Of a stretch of 56,435 bases of DNA, positions 50,300 through 56,435 are shown one piece after another; positions within the stretch are counted from its first letter, which is position 1; the number at the start of each line of letters is the position of its first letter. Under the pieces are notes generated by a model. It saw nothing but the letters and a program-made list of their open reading frames with translations, was not told the origin of the DNA and made no database searches. Both the position numbers and the translations under genes were made by a program. The DNA lies in assembly GCA_031262595.1 (NCBI GenBank), contig JAISHI010000028.1, positions 1-56,435 on the forward strand, read 5' to 3'. The stretch is from Christensenellaceae bacterium. GTDB lineage: Bacteria > Bacillota > Clostridia > Christensenellales > UBA1242.

Positions 50300-52318
50300 T
50301 TAGTCTTTCTTTGTATTACGTTCGAACATTTCCATCGCGAGTTTTGCTTCTTCAATATCCGTCGTGATTTGAAGGTTTTGCGCGCGGAGAACCTTATCGA
50401 GATTTTCGAGGGCTGGATAGCGGTCTTTATTCTTAGCCATAATCTCTTCGCAATTCGCAACGCTTTGTTGGAGTTTCGCAAGTTGTTTTGTATCTTTTTC
50501 AAGTTTTTCAAGCCGCGCTGGGTCAACGTCGCTTATATTATTTACGCCGTAGATAACGACTTGTTGTTTCGCGACGATGGCTTCGCGCTTACGAAGGAGT
50601 TTTTTATCCTTATCCAACGTCTTTTTTATGCGACATAGCGGATTAAACTCGCGGCTATTCTCACGCAGTTGTTTCGCGTTTTCTTTTAGTCGAGCGGTAA
50701 GCCCATCTATCTTGTTTTGGTAATCAACCATCAAAATCGACTTCTCTTCCTCAGTATATTCCCGACCTTCAACAATTGTCGTAATAGATGCACGTTGCTT
50801 TTGGATGCGAATTTCTTCTTCGTATAACTCGCGCTCTTTAATAGCGATAATTTCGGCTTGGTGCGTTAATTCGTCCGCGGTTTTAATGAGTTGCGTGTTT
50901 ACTTCCTCATATTTAACAACTGTCTCGTTCTCTTTCGCGGCATATTCCTCTTCGATTTGCTTGCGAATCTCTTCCCGAGTTTCGCTAGTCAAGAGTTTTT
51001 GTTCGGCATCCGTTCCGTGAGAGTCAACAATTTGTTTTTTAAGTCGTTCTAGCTCCGCCTTTAGGGTTTCTTTTTCTGCCGCAATATCTTCTTCCGCCTC
51101 GCGTTTCATGCGCTCAACCTCTTCGCGTTCTTCTTGGAGCGCTTTGGACTCCTCCTCGATTCGGCGACTTTCTTTAGCAAGTTCTGCCCTAAGTTCTATA
51201 TATTTCTCGTTAAGCGCGCGCTCATTTTCCTCGAGTTGCGCCTTCGTTAACTCTGCATCCGCGCCGTTCGCTTGAACATAGTCAAGCTGGCTCGAAAGTT
51301 GCGTATTTTTAGCTTCAAGTATTCGAAGTTGTTTCTCAATGTCTTTGCGGGTTGCATCTTGTTCCGCTTGCATATCTAGGAGTTTTTGTTCATATTCGGC
51401 GCGGATTGCCTCTTCGCGGGATTGTTGGTCTTTAATAACTTGGTCTAGGCTGTCGCGCTTGATTTGTTGCTTTATTTCGCTGGTTTCGGTTGCCTCAGCC
51501 TCAACCGCTGGTTTTTCAACGCTCTCTTCTTTTGTTTGAGCGATTTGGTTAAGTTGCGCCTTCATCTCGTTTATAATGCTTTCGAAATACGCGCGCTCTT
51601 CCTCTATTTTTCGTTGCGTTTCTTCTTGGACTTCCCTAACTTTGCGGCTAGTTTCTTCTTCGAGTTTCTTGTTGAAACTTTCCTCGTCGAGGATAGTCGT
51701 TTGAGTTTGTGTGGTTGCCGCTACCGGCTCCGTGATAGGCGTTTGCGCAGGCGCGACCGACTCCTCCTCGCCGAAATCGAAATTAAATGCAGGCTCTTCT
51801 TGTTTCGCTGACTCTTCCGCAACTTTCGCCGGCGCTTTTTCCTCGAAATCATCAAACGAGAACGCGCTAAAATCGTCGCTTGTTTGAGTTTGTTGTTTCT
51901 CTTCTTGTTTTACTTCTTGTTTTGGCGCGATTTTTTCTTGGGCAATAGGCTCTTCCTCATAAGGAACAGTAAAATTATTTAAATTATCATAATCGTCCGC
52001 GCCGGCAGTCTTCGTTATTGCCTTGTCTAACTCTTCATAAGGATAAACATATTCGCTTTTTGATACGAAGGTTTCTTTTTCTTTCTCAGTCTTTGAAACG
52101 GGCGCCGTATAAATAGGTTCGGCATAACCCGACGGCGTAGGGCTGCTGCTTTTAACAGCGACAGGCTCGCTCGAACTAAACTCCGCGTTTTGTTTCTTCA
52201 TAAAAAGATATATAAATACAGCGATAATAAGCACAGCAACTACTATGCATGCTATTACAATTAGCGTATTTATAACCGAGTCTGGTATACCCATAAGGTT
52301 TGCGAATAGATTTAACAT
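50300..52318 (-). CDS. Membrane-anchored long coiled-coil protein
   Basis: 672 aa. One membrane helix (about residues 17-40, VINTLIVIACIVVAVLIIAVF), an acidic Ser/Glu/Gln-rich linker to about 200, then about 350 residues of nearly continuous coiled coil (RKVREVQEETQRKIEEERAY and on), and a shorter helical C-terminus. No catalytic motif. It looks like a cytoplasmic scaffold fixed to the membrane, with EzrA or SMC-like looks but no family match I trust. TTGACT-17-TAATCT ends 9 nt before the ATG. Confidence 0.65.
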   Translation of the reverse strand: MLNLFANLMGIPDSVINTLIVIACIVVAVLIIAVFIYLFMKKQNAEFSSSEPVAVKSSSPTPSGYAEPIYTAPVSKTEKEKETFVSKSEYVYPYEELDKAITKTAGADDYDNLNNFTVPYEEEPIAQEKIAPKQEVKQEEKQQTQTSDDFSAFSFDDFEEKAPAKVAEESAKQEEPAFNFDFGEEESVAPAQTPITEPVAATTQTQTTILDEESFNKKLEEETSRKVREVQEETQRKIEEERAYFESIINEMKAQLNQIAQTKEESVEKPAVEAEATETSEIKQQIKRDSLDQVIKDQQSREEAIRAEYEQKLLDMQAEQDATRKDIEKQLRILEAKNTQLSSQLDYVQANGADAELTKAQLEENERALNEKYIELRAELAKESRRIEEESKALQEEREEVERMKREAEEDIAAEKETLKAELERLKKQIVDSHGTDAEQKLLTSETREEIRKQIEEEYAAKENETVVKYEEVNTQLIKTADELTHQAEIIAIKERELYEEEIRIQKQRASITTIVEGREYTEEEKSILMVDYQNKIDGLTARLKENAKQLRENSREFNPLCRIKKTLDKDKKLLRKREAIVAKQQVVIYGVNNISDVDPARLEKLEKDTKQLAKLQQSVANCEEIMAKNKDRYPALENLDKVLRAQNLQITTDIEEAKLAMEMFERNTKKD

Positions 52319-52364
52319 AATGCGTAAAGATTATCAAAAATTTTATGTAAAGTCAATATTTAGG

Positions 52365-53354
52365 CTAAAATTCTTCGCCCTTAACTTCTCGCATCAAATC
52401 ATCGAAAACTTCTTTTATATCCGCGCCCTCGTGTAAAATTTTATAAACCGCGCCCGCAATCGGCATCTCTATTTTATGTTTCTCGGCTAGTTTAAAAAAC
52501 GCTTTGCTTGTTGGAACGCCTTCCGCAGTCCCGATGCGCTTATTAAAATCCTCTAAACATTCCTTCGATTTGACGAACTCCTCACCATACTTTCGGTTGT
52601 GGCTGTTCCCGCTAAAAAGCGTGGCCTCAAAATCGCCAACGTGCGCAATCCCATACGCGGAGTTTGCGTTTCCGCCTTCCGCAACGATAAGCCGCGCGCA
52701 TTCGAGCATCCCCCGCGCCATAAGCGGCCCTTTTAAGCTAGGTAGCCCCGCGCCGTCAAGCATTCCTGCCGCGATACCCAAAACGTTCTTCGACGCCGCG
52801 CCGAATTCCGTTCCTATTAAATCGTTCCCGCGATAGATCCTAATTAAATCGCTCGCGAACGCTTCGTAAACCTCATCGCGCGCGCCCTTATCGTCGCCGT
52901 CAATGACCATTACGTTAGGTTTATCTTCGGTAAACTCTTGGACATGCCCAGGGCCAACCCAAACGCAAATCTTATTAGTTTCGTCGATTTTTTCGCGCAA
53001 AATAACGGAAAGCCGCTCGCAAGTTTCGCAATCTATCCCCTTCATGCAAAGAACGAAAATCTTGTTCTTCGGGTTATGCCTCGCAATATTCGCCGAAAGG
53101 TCGCGCATAGCTTGCGCCGAAATTGCAACGATAACATATTTCGAAAAATCAAGCGCCGCTTTAAGGTCGCTCTCGAATTTAACCTCATCATTAAGCGTCA
53201 AATAGCCGTTTTTATGTGTCGCGGCAAAATCCTCGAAAAGCGGGTCGCCCTCGCGCCCCCAAACTAAAACCTCGTTCCCTAATTTCTCGCTTTGATACCA
53301 CGCGTGAAAGCCTGCCCAACGCCCACAGCCCAAAATCGCAACTTTTGTTCCCAT
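52365..53354 (-). CDS. gpsA: NAD(P)-dependent glycerol-3-phosphate dehydrogenase
   Basis: 329 aa. It makes glycerol-3-phosphate for phospholipids. The NAD-binding AILGCGRWAGF, the KGID catalytic segment, GPGHVQEF (family GPxxAxE variant), NVLGIAAGMLDG and the C-terminal region are present. GpsA usually has GPSFAxE; here it is GPGHVQE. A TATAAT box ends 11 nt before the ATG. Confidence 0.92.
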   Translation of the reverse strand: MGTKVAILGCGRWAGFHAWYQSEKLGNEVLVWGREGDPLFEDFAATHKNGYLTLNDEVKFESDLKAALDFSKYVIVAISAQAMRDLSANIARHNPKNKIFVLCMKGIDCETCERLSVILREKIDETNKICVWVGPGHVQEFTEDKPNVMVIDGDDKGARDEVYEAFASDLIRIYRGNDLIGTEFGAASKNVLGIAAGMLDGAGLPSLKGPLMARGMLECARLIVAEGGNANSAYGIAHVGDFEATLFSGNSHNRKYGEEFVKSKECLEDFNKRIGTAEGVPTSKAFFKLAEKHKIEMPIAGAVYKILHEGADIKEVFDDLMREVKGEEF

Positions 53355-53399
53355 ATATGAGTTCTATTATATATTGATAAGTCTTTAATTGACAACGGC

Positions 53400-53960
53400 T
53401 TATTTTATACTTTCAGCTTCTGTGCGTTCTTGCTTAGCCTTCATCTCGGCCGCATGCTCAGTCTCAACCTTGCGTAATTTCTTATATGTTTCAACTGCAA
53501 CCTTGTATTCTTCAGTGTCCTTGTCATACGTTGTGGTTTCATCGCCCTTAATTGTACTATACCCAACAGCCTCAAACTTAGGGTCCCAATAACACTGACT
53601 CATGCTAGATGTTTTAACAAGCTCGTCATTTCTAAACTCACCGCCTGTTATAATATAGTTGTCCACAGAACTAACGTCCCCTTCGCTCATTTTGCCATTA
53701 GCGTCTTTATCATACCATTTTAAAATACTGTACTCGGCATCATCCGTTGTGGCTAAATACACAGACGCGTATTCATTAGGTTTAACTTGGGTGTATCCTG
53801 CTTGAATAAACTCATTTAATTGCTCTTTTGGTGCAATTCCAGATCCCCATAACGCGCTGTTTAATTTCTGTTCCAAAATCCCATCCCCATCCGCATTGGC
53901 TTGCCCTATGGATAATAACGCCGCAGTGGCAGTTGCCAAGATAATGTTTTTCTTTTTCAT
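53400..53960 (-). CDS. Secreted protein with an EF-hand-like loop under a poly-G promoter
   Basis: 186 aa. A Sec signal peptide (MKKKNIILATATAALLS, cut after ANA at about 23) is followed by a small domain containing DKDANGKMSEGD, a perfect 12-residue EF-hand-type calcium loop (dockerin-like or calmodulin-like), and a Lys/Glu-rich helical C-terminus. No anchor is visible, so it is probably released or held by other proteins. ATAAGGAG precedes the ATG. The promoter carries a G9 tract in its spacer. Confidence 0.7.
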   Translation of the reverse strand: MKKKNIILATATAALLSIGQANADGDGILEQKLNSALWGSGIAPKEQLNEFIQAGYTQVKPNEYASVYLATTDDAEYSILKWYDKDANGKMSEGDVSSVDNYIITGGEFRNDELVKTSSMSQCYWDPKFEAVGYSTIKGDETTTYDKDTEEYKVAVETYKKLRKVETEHAAEMKAKQERTEAESIK

Positions 53961-53999
53961 ATGAAACTCCTTATTTAACTAATTTTTTTAGTTAAGATT

Positions 54000-54029
54000 A
54001 GTATAGCCCCCCCCCACCGAATTTGTCAA
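54000..54029 (-). promoter_or_regulatory. Promoter with a 9-G tract in its spacer
   Basis: Minus strand TTGACA (54029-54024), 18 bp, TATACT (54005-54000). The spacer is AATTCGGT, nine G, then C. One slippage step would give the optimal 17 bp or a poor 19 bp. Same arrangement as 8396-8424. A leader dyad TTAACTAA/TTAGTTAA and AAGGAG follow. Confidence 0.78.
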
Positions 54030-54047
54030 GTGCTTTTTTAAGATTGG

Positions 54048-54437
54048 TCAATAAAAACAATTCTCATAATGATTTATCTCGAAATCCGGCGCGTCGCCGG
54101 AAACTTCAACGACATCAAACGAAACGATAACGCTATCATAAAGTTTGCTCAACATAAGCCAGCGCATTGCGCCGTTTTTAACATTCTTTTGCTTGGCTTT
54201 CCCGACCGCCATCGCGCCAGTTCCGTAATCCGTCGTTTTTCTATATTTAACTTCAACGAAATGAATTTCCGCGCCCTTATTTTTGCTCGCGATAATATCG
54301 ACCTCCGCGATTTTCTTGCCCGTTTCCTTGTCGTGGAACTCCGCGTTTTGTTCGATTATATAAAATCCCTTGCGTTCAAGATACGCCGCCGCAACGCTCT
54401 CGCCCATCCGCCCATGCGCCTGGTTAAAATAGTTCAT
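54048..54437 (-). CDS. yraN: YraN/UPF0102 endonuclease-like protein
   Basis: 129 aa. GRMGESVAAAYLERKGF, EVDIIASK and HFVEVKYRK are the PD-(D/E)XK-type motif of UPF0102. Function in vivo is not settled. A GATAAT box ends 5 nt before the ATG. Confidence 0.9.
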   Translation of the reverse strand: MNYFNQAHGRMGESVAAAYLERKGFYIIEQNAEFHDKETGKKIAEVDIIASKNKGAEIHFVEVKYRKTTDYGTGAMAVGKAKQKNVKNGAMRWLMLSKLYDSVIVSFDVVEVSGDAPDFEINHYENCFY

Positions 54438-54483
54438 GCCCCATTATCTCATATTCATATATAAATTAAAAGTAAAATCCCAC

Positions 54484-54516
54484 AAAAAACCGTCAGGCAA
54501 GATCCCGACGGTTTTT
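54484..54516 (-). terminator. Terminator downstream of the 16S rRNA gene
   Basis: AAAAACCGTC/GACGGTTTTT stem, T run on the minus strand. It lies about 177 bp after the 16S 3' end and before yraN. The stretch 54517-54692 holds no tRNA or 23S sequence; nothing else is recognised in it. Confidence 0.82.
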
Positions 54517-54693
54517 AATGAACTTAATAAACTCAACTAATATCACACAAAATCAACTTATACGTTTTTTACGATTTTTAAAATCGAGAAAATTATACAC
54601 TTGCAGAATAACTGCAACCGACTTTTAAATGTACGCAACAATTTATGAGATTGTTGCTGTTGCCTTTGTCTTTCGACGCGGGCAATGCTCTTA

Positions 54694-56208
<1,515 letters not shown>

Positions 56209-56435
56209 AATCTTATTTATAAAGTAAAACCTTATAAAAAATTTTTTTGAGTTTTGTAATCCTGCTCGAAAAACACTCTTGTTGTTGTTTCGCGCGTTGA
56301 AATTACTGTTTGTTTAAATTGACAAGAACATTAAAACCTTAGTTTTTATGTCTTTGTTTGTGTGATATTAAGTTTCTTGAGTTCATACTCGACAACGCGA
56401 TTTCTCGCGCGCAAGTGTTGCAATATTATCATATG
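56209..56435 (-). other. Upstream region of the 16S rRNA gene
   Basis: 227 bp to the window edge without an ORF; A/T-rich near the 16S. TTGTCG-19-TAATAT is the best promoter candidate on the minus strand but the spacing is poor. No tRNA or further rRNA seen. Confidence 0.4.

Overview
The window looks like a chromosomal contig from a Gram-positive, probably endospore-forming bacterium of the Bacillota (an uncultured Clostridia-like lineage is my best guess, low confidence below phylum). Grounds: a GerA-type germinant receptor, YlxR-NusA, AAGGAG Shine-Dalgarno sites in front of many genes, an intact anti-SD in the 16S rRNA, and strong codon bias toward GCG/TCG/CGC despite roughly 40-45% GC. The ends are a 20-bp palindrome plus non-coding DNA on the left and a 16S rRNA gene (minus strand) on the right.

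Layout. 1-1.9 kb: accessory pair of a Cys-rich methyltransferase-like protein and a DUF1848 protein with a radical-SAM-like Cys motif, preceded by a non-coding, terminator-ended stretch. 2-5.4 kb: LMW phosphatase, mnmA, a TM2-like membrane protein, then rpsL-rpsG behind a structured leader. 5.4-8.4 kb: HEPN-like/CBS protein, two membrane proteins (one with a GIY-YIG domain) and a small membrane protein whose promoter carries a G11 tract. 8.5-19.4 kb: pgsA, HAD phosphatase, Ca2+-type ATPase, serine dehydratase, class I LysRS, a two-gene GerA receptor, ylxR-nusA. 19.5-22.1 kb: accessory genes including a KilA-N gene that sits between two copies of the 3' tail of a membrane-protein gene. 22.1-31.7 kb: folD, pheST, ftsZ, ndk, an XRE pair with operators, clpP, yajC, tgt, a nucleotidyltransferase and tRNA-Glu. 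31.9-35.7 kb: small regulators, then a serine-palmitoyltransferase-like/SDR operon. 35.76-42.94 kb: a 7.1-kb integrated element in tRNA-Ile with perfect 53-bp attL/attR, arm-type repeats, HUH Rep, FtsK-gamma-like protein, lipoprotein, regulators, excisionase-like protein and integrase. 43-50 kb: divergent FolC, then a phage-derived cassette (small membrane protein, Hol44-like holin, two paralogous fibre-like proteins) and RhuM. 50-56.4 kb: tRNA-Lys, coiled-coil membrane protein, gpsA, a secreted EF-hand-like protein behind a second poly-G promoter, yraN and an unlinked 16S rRNA gene.

How genes are driven. About twenty genes have a sigma70-type -10 box ending only 5-7 nt before the start codon, usually with a -35 box 16-18 bp upstream and no Shine-Dalgarno, so they are probably leaderless. 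Others (ribosomal proteins, nusA, ndk, clpP, fibre cassette) have leaders with AAGGAG. Two genes for exported or membrane proteins have poly-G tracts exactly inside the -35/-10 spacer, the classical arrangement for phase-variable promoters. The strongest candidates for something undescribed are those poly-G promoters, the lysin-less holin/twin-fibre cassette, the KilA-N insertion with its synonymously diverged tail copy, the fused GerB/GerC receptor and the HEPN-CBS protein. All calls are from reading the sequence; no database search was run.
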